In this document: piece by piece, positions 1 through 8,245 of the stretch | Numbering within the stretch: position 1 is the stretch's first letter | Layout: each line of letters opens with the position of its first letter | Assembly: GCA_947623975.1 (NCBI GenBank) | Contig: CANQHY010000001.1 | Span: 1 to 39,167, forward strand | Reading direction: 5' to 3' | Source of the DNA: an uncultured Bacilli bacterium | GTDB taxonomy: Bacteria > Bacillota_I > Bacilli_A > RF39 > UBA660 | Length of the DNA: 39,167 nucleotides | The notes under the pieces: generated by a model | What the model saw: the letters and a program-made list of their open reading frames with translations, nothing else | The model's database searches: none | Told to the model about the DNA's origin: nothing | Translations under genes and position numbers: made by a program

Positions 1-45
1 GTATATGAAGAAGTTATGAAAATATTAAATAAAATTAAAGATTAA
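1..45 (+). CDS. C-terminal tail of an upstream gene (partial)
   Basis: The first 14 codons visible (…EEVMKILNKIKD) run in frame to a TAA at 43-45 and are cut by the window edge. The fragment is lysine-rich and too short to identify. The assignment as coding rests on the open frame running to the edge and on a terminator about 70 nt downstream. It could also be chance readthrough. Confidence 0.45.
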   Translation, partial: VYEEVMKILNKIKD

Positions 46-112
46 AAGTTGTTGTACTTCTTCCTTTAGGGCACCATTGATTAATCTGTTCGAGCCTTTT
101 TAGACTTTATAG

Positions 113-137
113 AGAACTTGCAAAAAGTTCTTTTTTT
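113..137 (+). terminator. Rho-independent terminator
   Basis: A 7-bp perfect stem (AGAACTT, 5-nt loop, AAGTTCT) runs straight into seven Ts. It would end the transcript of the gene cut by the left edge. A weaker hairpin (AGGGC…GCCTT, then Ts) lies just before it at about 67-100, so termination may be in tandem. Confidence 0.8.
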
Positions 138-330
138 CATTATATCTTTTCTTTATTTTTCAAGAATGTAGCACAATATTCCATCAAATGTTCCTATAAT
201 ATTATGCGATAATATAAATACTAATAAAATGATAATTAGTATTAGAAATTAGATTAATAAATTTTTATTACTAAGGATTTATAAAATTATTAAAATCAGT
301 TCACTGTTATTAAAAAAAATGATATTATGA
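138..330. other. AT-rich intergenic stretch
   Basis: Together with 46-112 this makes a gap of about 335 nt before the next gene. Apart from the terminator hairpins and the palindrome at 331-352 I see no open frame with a ribosome binding site and no recognisable RNA gene. A possible -10 (TATGAT, 326-331) sits directly against the palindrome, without a convincing -35. Confidence 0.5.
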
Positions 331-352
331 TAGTACAAAGAACTTTGTACTA
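331..352. promoter_or_regulatory. Perfect 10+10 inverted repeat, putative operator
   Basis: The 10-nt arms TAGTACAAAG and CTTTGTACTA are separated by two bases and lie 30 nt before the start of the ASCH/transglutaminase-like gene. The arms flank or overlap candidate -10 sequences (TATGAT at 326-331, TATAAT at 359-364). There is no T-tract after it, so it is not a terminator. The size and symmetry fit a dimeric repressor site. No regulator gene for it is visible in the window. Confidence 0.55.
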
Positions 353-381
353 AAATTTTATAATTTAGGAGTGTTAAAAAA

Positions 382-1293
382 ATGAAGGTATTGAGTATAA
401 CAGAACCATTTGCTACGTTGATAAAGGAAAAAAAGAAATTTATTGAAACAAGAAGTTGGAAAACTGATTATAGGGGGAAGCTGTATATACACGCTAGTTC
501 GGCAAAAATTCCAAAAGAGTATTTAAAAAATGAAGAATTGAGGACATTAGTTAATAAAGAAGATTTAAATTTTGGAAAAATTATTTGTAAATGTGATTTA
601 GTTGACTGTATTTATATGACCAAAGAATTTATAGAAAAAGTAAAAAGCGATAATTACAAAGAATATATTTGCGGTATATATGAAGAGGGTAGATATGCGT
701 GGGTATTAGATAATATTGAACCATTAGAAAAGTTAATTAAAGCTAAAGGACAGCTTAATATTTGGAATTATTATAGTGAGTTTGAAATTATGGATTTGAT
801 GGATAATATTGAATATGGTTGGGTAGATAAAAATAATAATAAATATAAAACAGTAGATAAAACATTTTTAGATAATTATATTCTACAATCGCCAAAAGAA
901 ATAATAAAAAATAAAGTTGGCGTATGTTGGGATCAAGTAGAACTTGAAAGATTTTATTTTAAAGCAAATGAATGGAACATTAAAACCTATTTTTTAGTTC
1001 ATTATGATAATGATAAATGTCCAACACATACATTTTTAACTTATGAAAAAAATAATAAGTTTTATTGGTTTGAACATTCTTGGGAGAGATTTAGGGGAAT
1101 ACATGAATATAATACTATTAAAGAATTGCTAGTTGATGTTAGAGACAAATTTATTAATTATGAATTAAATAATAAATATAGAAAATCCAATTTAGTATTG
1201 CATGAATATAAAAAGCCAAAATATCACATCTCAGTACCAGAATTTTATAATCATTGTGATTCTGGAAATTATATTGACTTCGATGAGTTGTAG
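382..1293 (+). CDS. ASCH domain fused to a transglutaminase-like domain
   Basis: The 303-aa protein has no signal peptide and no membrane segment, so it is cytosolic. Residues 1-128 look like an ASCH domain, a PUA-like fold usually tied to RNA or modified-nucleoside handling: it starts MKVLSITEPFATLI, then has ETRSW and KLYIHAS. Residues 130-300 form a second domain with a possible papain/transglutaminase-like triad: Cys in GVCWDQVE, His in PTHTFLTYE, and WFEHSWE following. Start ATG has AGGAG 10 nt upstream. The gene is monocistronic, closed by a hairpin at 1311-1367, and preceded by a strong palindrome. Fusion of these two domains is not one I know a function for; a role in RNA metabolism, modification or a stress/defence effector is inference. 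The ASCH call is more secure than the second-domain call. Confidence 0.65.
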   Translation: MKVLSITEPFATLIKEKKKFIETRSWKTDYRGKLYIHASSAKIPKEYLKNEELRTLVNKEDLNFGKIICKCDLVDCIYMTKEFIEKVKSDNYKEYICGIYEEGRYAWVLDNIEPLEKLIKAKGQLNIWNYYSEFEIMDLMDNIEYGWVDKNNNKYKTVDKTFLDNYILQSPKEIIKNKVGVCWDQVELERFYFKANEWNIKTYFLVHYDNDKCPTHTFLTYEKNNKFYWFEHSWERFRGIHEYNTIKELLVDVRDKFINYELNNKYRKSNLVLHEYKKPKYHISVPEFYNHCDSGNYIDFDEL

Positions 1294-1310
1294 AAAAAAG
1301 ATTAATTTAA

Positions 1311-1367
1311 AAATATCTATTCAAATTTTCAAATATAAATAGGGAATTGATTAATAGATATTTTTTT
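1311..1367 (+). terminator. Probable terminator with long loop
   Basis: An 11-bp perfect stem (AAATATCTATT with AATAGATATTT) encloses a loop of about 31 nt and is followed by a T run to 1367. It sits 17 nt after the ASCH-fusion stop codon. The large loop makes it less certain than a compact hairpin. Confidence 0.6.
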
Positions 1368-1391
1368 GTTGTAAATGAAGTCCTATTATCG

Positions 1392-1420
1392 TTGATTTAA
1401 CTAAAATCATACTATATAAT
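1392..1420 (+). promoter_or_regulatory. Sigma-A-type promoter of the M60/cohesin-like operon
   Basis: -35 TTGATT (1392-1397) and consensus -10 TATAAT (1415-1420) are separated by 17 nt. Predicted transcription start is about 1427, which excludes the ATG at 1426 as the start of the next gene and supports the GTG at 1441. Confidence 0.8.
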
Positions 1421-1440
1421 AAGTAATGAGAGGTGAGTTT

Positions 1441-4400
1441 GTGAAAATTTTGAAAAAATTATTGTCAATTTTCTTAGTGGCAGCAATACTACTAAGTAAT
1501 TTTGGACCAACACTTATCTTTGCTTTGGAGTTAGATAATGTTGCTATGTATCGAACAATAGCAATCGATGATGAAATTACTCCAAAGGGGGATATTGAGG
1601 TCGAAGCCCATTTGGTACTTCCAATAAGAAATCGTGAAAAAAACAACATGGAATTCAAAATATACGACAAAGATAAAAATTGTGCTACGCTTGATTTAAA
1701 CAAAGTCAATGAACCAAGCGACGGATATTTTGAGACATCATTAACTTTAGGAGACCAAAAAGTTCGTGTTACAGTCACTGAACGTGATAAAGATGGAAAC
1801 TTATTAAGTGGCGTTGATTATGAAGAAAACGTCGTATATTTAAGTATCAATGTATATTCTCTTAATGTTGGAGATTATCGCGTTGAATTGAGTGGAAAAT
1901 ATTTTGTCACTTACGGTGTCGATGTTACACTTTCAGACTTTTCAAAAAGAATTAATATCACTGATGAAAGAGGAATGTTCGAAATTGGTGATATAAATGA
2001 AGACGGAAAAGTCGATAATAATGATAGCTTGTTAATGTTAAATGCTATAAAATCAAATAACAACACTTATGACTTGAATTTAGATGGTGTTGTTGATATT
2101 GCTGATTTAAATTATATAACAGCAATGTTAAATGGCGAAAAACATGAAAAAGAAATTAGTAATACTAGTGCTATCATAAGTAGTGAAAATGTGTCATTTA
2201 CGGTTCCAGAAGGAACTATAAAAGAAGGTTCACTTAACGATATTTTCTCTAATGACGGAGGCGTTACTTTACAACAAGTAGGTGACGAACCAATTAATCT
2301 TAGCCTAGATTTGAGTGGAAAAGATAACTCTTCGACTGTAGAAATGAGTGAAATTAGAATTGGTGTTGGTGATGAGACGCCAAAGAGCTTAAAAGTAGCT
2401 GTAGAATTAGAAAATGGTGACATAATCGTAAGAAATGTAACATCAACTAATAATCAAGATACTTATCCTTTTACCGATAGAGTTACAGAAAAAACTATTG
2501 TCGTTGATTTGGGAAAGCAAGTTGCTGTTAAAAAAGTAACAATTGTTGTTACAGAAGCATCTTCTAATAATTTAGCAGATATTGCTAAGGTAGAATTTTT
2601 AAATAACGTTAAAGTAAAGACAGAAGAACCTGATAATTTCTATACACCTGATAACATCAAAGTTGATAGTTCCGTAAGTGAGCAATTAACAATTAGCTTT
2701 AATTCTGTACCAAATGTTACTGGTTATGAGATTTGGGTAGTTGGACCAAAAATGGATACTGTATTCCAAACAACATATACAACATTTACGGTTGAAGATT
2801 TAAAGAACTATGCTACATATAAGATTTATGTACAATCTGCTAATCAGGAATGGCGAAGCGGATGGAGCGAAGCAATAGAAGCAACACCACAAGCAACAAG
2901 AAAAGCACCTAAAGTTGATATGGTTAAAGCAGAACCTACTTATGCTGGAATAAACTTTTCATGGAACGATATGGATGATACTTTATCATATAAACTTTAT
3001 TACCGTGAAAAAGGTGCTGATAAATTTGAACTTATAGATAACATTACTACTAATAGTTATAAATTAAAAGGATTAAAGGCATCGACAACATATGAAGCTT
3101 ATGTTTTAGGTGTAAATAAGATCGGGGAAAGCGAAACTTATACGTTAGTTAGTGCTAAAACCTTAGAATCAGGAGCTGCTATTGTTCCTAGATATTATCT
3201 AATTAATTCTGAATATGATCAATTAACAAAAAGAACAACACATATCGAAAAAGTTCAATATTCTACTGGAACAATGACAAATAATGATGGAAATTCAATT
3301 GTCGATGATGATTTTTCTACTTATTGGAATCATGATGATTGGCAAATTTCAGCTCACTATGGATTTAATACTGGAGCACCAGTTATTGTCTTAGATAAAG
3401 CTTATGAAATGGATGAATTTGTCATTACTGTTCCTGATGGCTTTAAATACAGTTATAAAGCAGGAGGGCAAAATAGTAATGATATAAAGCTTCATTATTG
3501 GAAAGAATCACATGATGTTTATAACGATACTGATCGAATAGAAGTAAAAGCTACTTTAACTACTAAAACAGATGAAAATAATCGTAAATATTATGTGTTA
3601 AAACTTGATGAGCCAATCACAGCAAAAGCTGTTTCTTTTGCACTTACTGTTGCTGGAAACGGAAGCAACAATATGCAAATAGACGAGGTTAAATTTTATA
3701 AATACGACTCATTAGTAGATGATGTTGCAGCACTATTTACTGATGATTTAAGATTAGTTCTTGCTGATGGTGTTGATATGGATGATATCAATGCTTTAAG
3801 AGAAAGAGCAGAACTTAAAGATAACGATGAATATTCGCCTTATAGAGATAGTGTTCTAGCCGATTTGGATTATGCTGAGAAGATTCTTAAGGATGAAAAA
3901 ATAGATGACGTTATTACGTTAAATCCTAACATTTCCAATAGTTATAATGGACATTTAAAATTTGCTATGACAATAAGTGATTATCAACCATTAGGAATTG
4001 TAGCAAGACCTGGTGAGACTTTAAATGTTTATGTTGGATCAACTGGCAGTGTAAATGTACAATTGGTATTTACACAATATCATGCCGAAGCAGGTGAATG
4101 GAATAAAACGTCAGTAGCTTTACAAAAAGGATTAAATATAATTAAAGTGCCAACGATTGGTTCTTCAACCGATGAACGTGGTGGAAGTGTCTATATTCGT
4201 TACACATCTAAGCCTGATGCAGCTAATCCAATTAAAGTAAGAGTTAGTGGTGGTACTAAAATACCTATGGTAGATACAACTTTGCTTGAGAATGACGAGT
4301 TAAAGAAAGAAGCTATCAAAAATTATATTGAAGAACTTACTGATTACAATAGTAAGCTAGAAAGCACTTATGCTAGTGAAGGTTTGATATTTGATAAGTA

Positions 4401-6603
4401 TAGTAGTGTTTTAGCATCTACAGAAATCGTTACAGAACATGGAATTTTCTCTGTATCTAGTATAGCTGTTTTAAATGCTTTAAACTCTAAAGCTACGACT
4501 ATCGAGGGAAAAACTGATACATTATTTGAATCAATGGAAGCATTCGATGAAATGATGGAGTTGTTCTATCGTCAAAAAGGATTATCAAGAAATGCTTCTG
4601 TTACAACTGATGAAATGCCAAAAGCTAGAATCAACATTCGTTATATGCAGATGTTTGATGGTGCCTTCATGTATGCTGGTGGGTACCACGTAGGTATCGA
4701 ATATGGTTCAATAGCAGGACTTGTTCAAGCAAGTAGAAATAGCGATAATGCTACTGGATATTTCGGTTGGGGAATAAGCCATGAGGTTGGTCATCAAATA
4801 AACCAAAAAGATACCGTATTTGCTGAGGTAACTAACAACATTTATGCATTACTTGCACAAACTAGCAACGATTATGATAATTCTCGTTTAGAGTTAAGTA
4901 ACATTTACGAAAAAATATATGATAAAGTAACATCTCATACTTTAGGAAGAGCACAAAATGTGTTTGTTCAATTGGGAATGTATTGGCAACTTCATCTAGC
5001 ATATGACGGAAACAAAACATTTAATGATGAAAATTCCATTTATGCAAGAATCAATAAATTCTCAAGAACATATACTAATCCAAACAAACTTTCAAGAGAT
5101 GAATTAACTATCCTTTATGCTAGTATCGCTGCTAATAAAGATTTAACTGATTTCTTTAGTGCTTGGGGATTAGTTGCAACTGATAAAGTAAAAGAAGAAA
5201 TAGCAAATTTAAAACTTGAAAAAGAAACAAGAGAAATTTACTATTTAAATGATGAAGCTAGAAGATATATATTAGCAGGTGGTGAAAAGATTACAAACTC
5301 AGATATTTTAACTGCTAGTATTGAAGATGCTTCTAGTACTAATAAACGCGTTACTTTAAACTTTAATGTTACAAATGAATCTAATAAGATATTAGGTTAT
5401 GAAATAATTCGTAATGGTGTGTCTATTGCCTTTGTTCCAAGTGGTATGAATACATTTACCGATAATATCGGAGCAGAAAACAATAGAGCATACACATACC
5501 AAGTAGTAGCATACGATTATCTATTGAATAAAACAAATACTGTAACATTAGATGAGATTAAAATCTCTCATGATGGAAGCGTTAAAAAAGATGCCTTTAC
5601 AATTACGTCAAATGTAAAAGAACAGGGCGAAATAGTCGATAATGAAGATATCGATTTAGATCCTAATAAATTACATGTAAATAATCTTATTGATGGAAAT
5701 CTTTCAACTGGATTTAAAGGTGATGAAAAAATTAAAACTTTGAATCAAACTAGTGATAAACCAAGTATTTCTGTCGATGATGGAAACGCTTACGTAATAA
5801 TTAATTTAAATAATTCAATGTCTGTAAGTGGTATCAAATATCGTGCTTTAGTAGAAGATGGCAATCTTGCTCCAAATACGATTACAAAATATAAAATTTC
5901 TGTAAGTGCAACAGGTGAAGATGGTAGTTGGATAGTTGCAAGAGTTGGAGAATTCAGTCTTAGTGCTGATAATCCTGAACAGACAGTTTACTTTATGGGT
6001 CAAGATACTGATAGCCAAAGTCAATTATGGACATATAATGGTGTAGGTTACATTAAGATTGAATCAGATGGTAACAAAGCTGGATTATCAGGAGCTGAAT
6101 TTGATGTTATTGCACCTCCTGGTGATAACGTTGACTTTAATAATGACTCTATTGGTTTATTAGAAGAAGATTATTGTTATCTAACAGCAGGATGCCCTAT
6201 CGATAAAGTCGATGAAAATGGTGATGTTGAAGGAATAATTAAGGCTGGTTCTGTAGTTATTCAAGGATCATACCGTGGCAATCCATCATTTAACAACGTA
6301 TTAATAGCAGATGCCAACAATATAGAAAAAGTATATGGCGGATATTTCTTACTATTTGCCGAGCTTAATAGTGATAATTCAGTCTATGATGTTGCAAATG
6401 GAACTTGGTTATATGTTATGACAAAAGAAGAATATGAAAAAATGATAGGTGAATCAACAAGTATTCGTGCTTACTTATATAGAGTTAATAATGCCATTAC
6501 AAATGCCGGTCAAAGATTAACTAGTACATCTAAGATGGTTACTGATTTGAAAAAATATGATGAATTAACAAAAATTCAAATTAAAGATACAAATAAGAAA
6601 TAG
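1441..6603 (+). CDS. Secreted M60-family (mucin-type) zinc metallopeptidase with dockerin
   Basis: This is a 1720-aa secreted multidomain enzyme. Residues 1-28 are a signal peptide ending …LIFA. Residues about 183-232 form a dockerin: two calcium-loop repeats, GDINEDGKVD and DLNLDGVVD, each followed by a helix. Next come a discoidin-like beta domain, two fibronectin III domains (about 403-580), an F5/8-type carbohydrate-binding-like domain (about 595-760), and the M60 region (about 828-1180) with gluzincin site HEVGH (His1114, Glu1115, His1118) and likely third ligand Glu1129. Another FnIII and F5/8C-like domain follow. M60 peptidases cleave mucin-type glycoproteins. There is no wall-sorting signal or C-terminal membrane anchor, so attachment probably goes through the dockerin, and the gene 12 nt downstream encodes a cohesin-like membrane protein. 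Start GTG at 1441 has GAGGTG 5 nt upstream. Some frames extend to ATG 1426, but that lies before the predicted transcript start. Confidence 0.88.
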   Translation: MKILKKLLSIFLVAAILLSNFGPTLIFALELDNVAMYRTIAIDDEITPKGDIEVEAHLVLPIRNREKNNMEFKIYDKDKNCATLDLNKVNEPSDGYFETSLTLGDQKVRVTVTERDKDGNLLSGVDYEENVVYLSINVYSLNVGDYRVELSGKYFVTYGVDVTLSDFSKRINITDERGMFEIGDINEDGKVDNNDSLLMLNAIKSNNNTYDLNLDGVVDIADLNYITAMLNGEKHEKEISNTSAIISSENVSFTVPEGTIKEGSLNDIFSNDGGVTLQQVGDEPINLSLDLSGKDNSSTVEMSEIRIGVGDETPKSLKVAVELENGDIIVRNVTSTNNQDTYPFTDRVTEKTIVVDLGKQVAVKKVTIVVTEASSNNLADIAKVEFLNNVKVKTEEPDNFYTPDNIKVDSSVSEQLTISFNSVPNVTGYEIWVVGPKMDTVFQTTYTTFTVEDLKNYATYKIYVQSANQEWRSGWSEAIEATPQATRKAPKVDMVKAEPTYAGINFSWNDMDDTLSYKLYYREKGADKFELIDNITTNSYKLKGLKASTTYEAYVLGVNKIGESETYTLVSAKTLESGAAIVPRYYLINSEYDQLTKRTTHIEKVQYSTGTMTNNDGNSIVDDDFSTYWNHDDWQISAHYGFNTGAPVIVLDKAYEMDEFVITVPDGFKYSYKAGGQNSNDIKLHYWKESHDVYNDTDRIEVKATLTTKTDENNRKYYVLKLDEPITAKAVSFALTVAGNGSNNMQIDEVKFYKYDSLVDDVAALFTDDLRLVLADGVDMDDINALRERAELKDNDEYSPYRDSVLADLDYAEKILKDEKIDDVITLNPNISNSYNGHLKFAMTISDYQPLGIVARPGETLNVYVGSTGSVNVQLVFTQYHAEAGEWNKTSVALQKGLNIIKVPTIGSSTDERGGSVYIRYTSKPDAANPIKVRVSGGTKIPMVDTTLLENDELKKEAIKNYIEELTDYNSKLESTYASEGLIFDKYSSVLASTEIVTEHGIFSVSSIAVLNALNSKATTIEGKTDTLFESMEAFDEMMELFYRQKGLSRNASVTTDEMPKARINIRYMQMFDGAFMYAGGYHVGIEYGSIAGLVQASRNSDNATGYFGWGISHEVGHQINQKDTVFAEVTNNIYALLAQTSNDYDNSRLELSNIYEKIYDKVTSHTLGRAQNVFVQLGMYWQLHLAYDGNKTFNDENSIYARINKFSRTYTNPNKLSRDELTILYASIAANKDLTDFFSAWGLVATDKVKEEIANLKLEKETREIYYLNDEARRYILAGGEKITNSDILTASIEDASSTNKRVTLNFNVTNESNKILGYEIIRNGVSIAFVPSGMNTFTDNIGAENNRAYTYQVVAYDYLLNKTNTVTLDEIKISHDGSVKKDAFTITSNVKEQGEIVDNEDIDLDPNKLHVNNLIDGNLSTGFKGDEKIKTLNQTSDKPSISVDDGNAYVIINLNNSMSVSGIKYRALVEDGNLAPNTITKYKISVSATGEDGSWIVARVGEFSLSADNPEQTVYFMGQDTDSQSQLWTYNGVGYIKIESDGNKAGLSGAEFDVIAPPGDNVDFNNDSIGLLEEDYCYLTAGCPIDKVDENGDVEGIIKAGSVVIQGSYRGNPSFNNVLIADANNIEKVYGGYFLLFAELNSDNSVYDVANGTWLYVMTKEEYEKMIGESTSIRAYLYRVNNAITNAGQRLTSTSKMVTDLKKYDELTKIQIKDTNKK

Positions 6604-6615
6604 GGTGGTGAGGTT

Positions 6616-7554
6616 ATGAAGAAAAATATATTAATTGTAATAACATTTATAACATGCTTATTTTGTTCATTTACTTCCGTTGATGCCTTAACTAAAGTTA
6701 ATTTTGGTGAAGAGAGTAATGGAAAGATTAAAACAACTCTTCATTTCGAAGAAGGATTTGTTGGAGGAGTAGAGTTAGTACTTAAATTGGAAGGCGACGT
6801 TTCCGTTAAGAATTTTGCCTTCGATAATAAAATATCATCTAGTAATTATGAAAAAAGTTACGACTATAATAATGGGAACCATACACTAACTATTCGTATA
6901 ACGACTGGTGGTGTAGGTTCCAGTCATAACTTACTTAATTCAAAAAAAGAATTATTATTAGGAAATATTGAGTTATCTACTGATTCTTTAGAAAATGTTA
7001 ATTATAAACTTAGTGAATCATCTCTAACTGTTGTAGATAACAGCTGGAATTCTAAAAAAGTTTCACAAGAACATATAACGTTAGGTGATAAAACAGAGTT
7101 TACTTATGTTGTTACCAACACTAGTGAAGAAAATCCTCCGGTAGATGAAGATAAAGACGAAGAAGAAGACAAAAAAGACGAAGATGACAATAAAGATGAT
7201 AACAACAAAGAAGAAAATGTTTCTGGTAATAATGGAGGAACTACAAGCAACGATTCAAACAATCCTAATAGCGGTAATACGACGAATAATAATACCAATA
7301 ATACCAATAATAACAATAATAACAATGACAATAACAATAATAGTAATAACGATGAAAGCAATGTTATTGGAGACGATAATAATACAACAGAACCTGAGAC
7401 CGATGATAATAATTTAGAAAACAATACTAGTACTGATAATGATCAAGAAGAAGATAACGATAGTTGGCTTTTGATTTTAGGATGTGCTGTAGCAGTATTT
7501 GCTGTTGGTGTTGGAATTTACGTCTTCGTAGTTAAGAAAAGAGAAGAACAATAA
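6616..7554 (+). CDS. Membrane-anchored cohesin-like surface protein
   Basis: A 312-aa protein with signal peptide (MKKNILIVITFITCLFCSFTSVDA), an approximately 140-residue beta-rich domain, a long acidic/Asn-rich linker (about residues 170-280), a C-terminal membrane helix (about 284-306) and a short KKREEQ cytoplasmic tail. The beta domain has the layout of a cohesin: GGVELVLKLEG, then a DYNNG-HTLTIRI strand, LLLGNIELSTDS, and SSLTVVDNSW at the end. It lacks an LPXTG-like motif, so the anchor is the helix. The gene is 12 nt after the dockerin-bearing M60 gene, has a good RBS (GGTGAGG), and shares its promoter. The simplest model is a stalk that tethers the M60 enzyme to the cell. Cohesin identity is by pattern only; an unrelated beta-sandwich is possible. 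Confidence 0.6.
   Translation: MKKNILIVITFITCLFCSFTSVDALTKVNFGEESNGKIKTTLHFEEGFVGGVELVLKLEGDVSVKNFAFDNKISSSNYEKSYDYNNGNHTLTIRITTGGVGSSHNLLNSKKELLLGNIELSTDSLENVNYKLSESSLTVVDNSWNSKKVSQEHITLGDKTEFTYVVTNTSEENPPVDEDKDEEEDKKDEDDNKDDNNKEENVSGNNGGTTSNDSNNPNSGNTTNNNTNNTNNNNNNNDNNNNSNNDESNVIGDDNNTTEPETDDNNLENNTSTDNDQEEDNDSWLLILGCAVAVFAVGVGIYVFVVKKREEQ
7279..7353 (+). repeat. AAT/AAC trinucleotide tract encoding poly-Asn linker
   Basis: A run of AAT and AAC codons, with a few ACC/GAC/AGT, encodes the Asn-rich spacer of the cohesin-like protein. Its near-perfect period of three would allow length change by slippage without shifting frame. Confidence 0.75.
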
Positions 7555-7562
7555 TATAAAGC

Positions 7563-7594
7563 AAAAGAACAGATTGTAATAAATTTGTTCTTTT
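7563..7594 (+). terminator. Probable terminator of the M60/cohesin-like operon
   Basis: AAAAGAACA pairs with TGTTCTTTT (9 bp) around a 14-nt loop, 8 nt after the stop codon. The T-tract lies inside the 3' arm rather than after it, so efficiency is uncertain. Confidence 0.5.
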
Positions 7595-7661
7595 ACTTAT
7601 CAAATATAATAATTAAAAAATATCATCCTTCATATAGTGTAATAGTGAGGGAGTGATCATA

Positions 7662-7913
7662 ATGACATTAACTGTTGCTAGTATTGTTTTATTTACGACA
7701 CTAGTTTTGGGGTCTATTTGCAAAAGTACTAATTTGCGTACCAAAAACAACATACCATTACAGAATTTAATCATAGGAGTAATTTCAGGATTTATTTGTT
7801 ATTTTGCTGGTGTTGAAAATAATTTAATGGAGGCAATTATTTTGTGTGTAATGTCCGCTTTTTCCGCTGGTGGAGTATACGATTTGTCCAAAACAGTTAG
7901 AAAAGATAAATAA
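7662..7913 (+). CDS. Small holin-like membrane protein
   Basis: The 83-aa protein has an N-terminal membrane segment (TVASIVLFTTLVLGSIC), a short polar loop (NLRTKNNIP), a second hydrophobic segment, a third around MEAIILCVMSAFSAGGVYDL and a basic tail. The pattern of short hydrophobic segments ending in GVYDL-K resembles small phage holins, but there is no lysin, portal or other phage gene nearby, so this may be a domesticated or unrelated membrane peptide. ATG at 7662 is chosen because GAGGGAG lies 9 nt upstream; the GTG at 7653 directly abuts that site. A TATAAT (7605-7610) upstream is a possible -10. A strong terminator follows immediately. Confidence 0.6.
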   Translation: MTLTVASIVLFTTLVLGSICKSTNLRTKNNIPLQNLIIGVISGFICYFAGVENNLMEAIILCVMSAFSAGGVYDLSKTVRKDK

Positions 7914-7915
7914 AG

Positions 7916-7941
7916 CAAATAGAAATTCTATTTGTTTTTTT
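7916..7941 (+). terminator. Rho-independent terminator
   Basis: An 8-bp perfect stem (CAAATAGA with TCTATTTG) around a 3-nt loop is followed by seven Ts, starting 2 nt after the stop of the holin-like gene. It isolates that gene from the tRNA promoter. Confidence 0.85.
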
Positions 7942-7960
7942 GACAGAATTGAATTTATAG

Positions 7961-7990
7961 TTGACTAAAATAATAACTGTAGGTTATAAT
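7961..7990 (+). promoter_or_regulatory. Promoter of tRNA-Ser
   Basis: -35 TTGACT and perfect -10 TATAAT are 18 nt apart, with the -10 ending 18 nt before the mature tRNA 5' end. Confidence 0.85.
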
Positions 7991-8008
7991 TAGTTAGTCA
8001 GGCGATTT

Positions 8009-8101
8009 GGAGTGATACTCAAGAGGCTGAAGAGGCGCCCCTGCTAAGGGTGTAGATCGGGTTAAACTGATGCGAGGGTTCAAATCCCTCTCGCTCCGCC
8101 A
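8009..8101 (+). tRNA. tRNA-Ser (anticodon GCU)
   Basis: This 93-nt class II tRNA reads AGC/AGU codons. Acceptor stem GGAGTGA pairs with TCGCTCC; D stem CTC/GAG; anticodon stem CGCCC/GGGTG around loop CTGCTAA with anticodon at 8043-8045; a long variable arm with its own stem (ATCGG/CTGAT), as expected for serine; T stem GAGGG/CCCTC around TTCAAAT; discriminator G and encoded CCA at 8099-8101. It has its own promoter and terminator. I see no duplicated tRNA 3' end nearby that would mark an integrated element. Confidence 0.96.
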
Positions 8102-8113
8102 TATATGTAAAAC

Positions 8114-8147
8114 AAAAGATGTTTGAATATTTCTTCAACATCTTTTT
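8114..8147 (+). terminator. Terminator of the tRNA transcript
   Basis: AAAAGATGTT pairs with AACATCTTTT, extended by GAA/TTC across a one-base bulge, and ends in a run of Ts. It begins 13 nt after the tRNA CCA end. Confidence 0.8.
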
Positions 8148-8191
8148 ACTTTTATGGAATAAATTCTTTCGTTGTTTATATTCGTTTTATC

Positions 8192-8220
8192 TTGAATTTG
8201 ATTAATAACTATTATATAAT
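8192..8220 (+). promoter_or_regulatory. Promoter of the unknown membrane protein gene
   Basis: -35 TTGAAT (8192-8197) and -10 TATAAT (8215-8220) are exactly 17 nt apart, 26 nt before the ATG at 8246. Confidence 0.75.
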
Positions 8221-8245
8221 TGTGGCATATAATAGGTGATGAGTT

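Noticed and set aside
46..112. Small structured RNA before the first terminator
   Set aside because: The GC-containing stretch around 67-100 folds only weakly and matches no RNA family I know; treated as tandem terminator sequence.
1407..1778. Minus-strand frame of 123 residues over the start of the M60 gene
   Set aside because: It covers the promoter and signal peptide of a clear gene and shows no recognisable domain.
7104..7424. Open minus-strand frame of 106 residues opposite the Asn-rich linker
   Set aside because: Its leucine runs are simply the reverse reading of the AAT/AAC codons; no RBS, and the plus-strand gene with signal peptide and membrane helix is clearly the real one.
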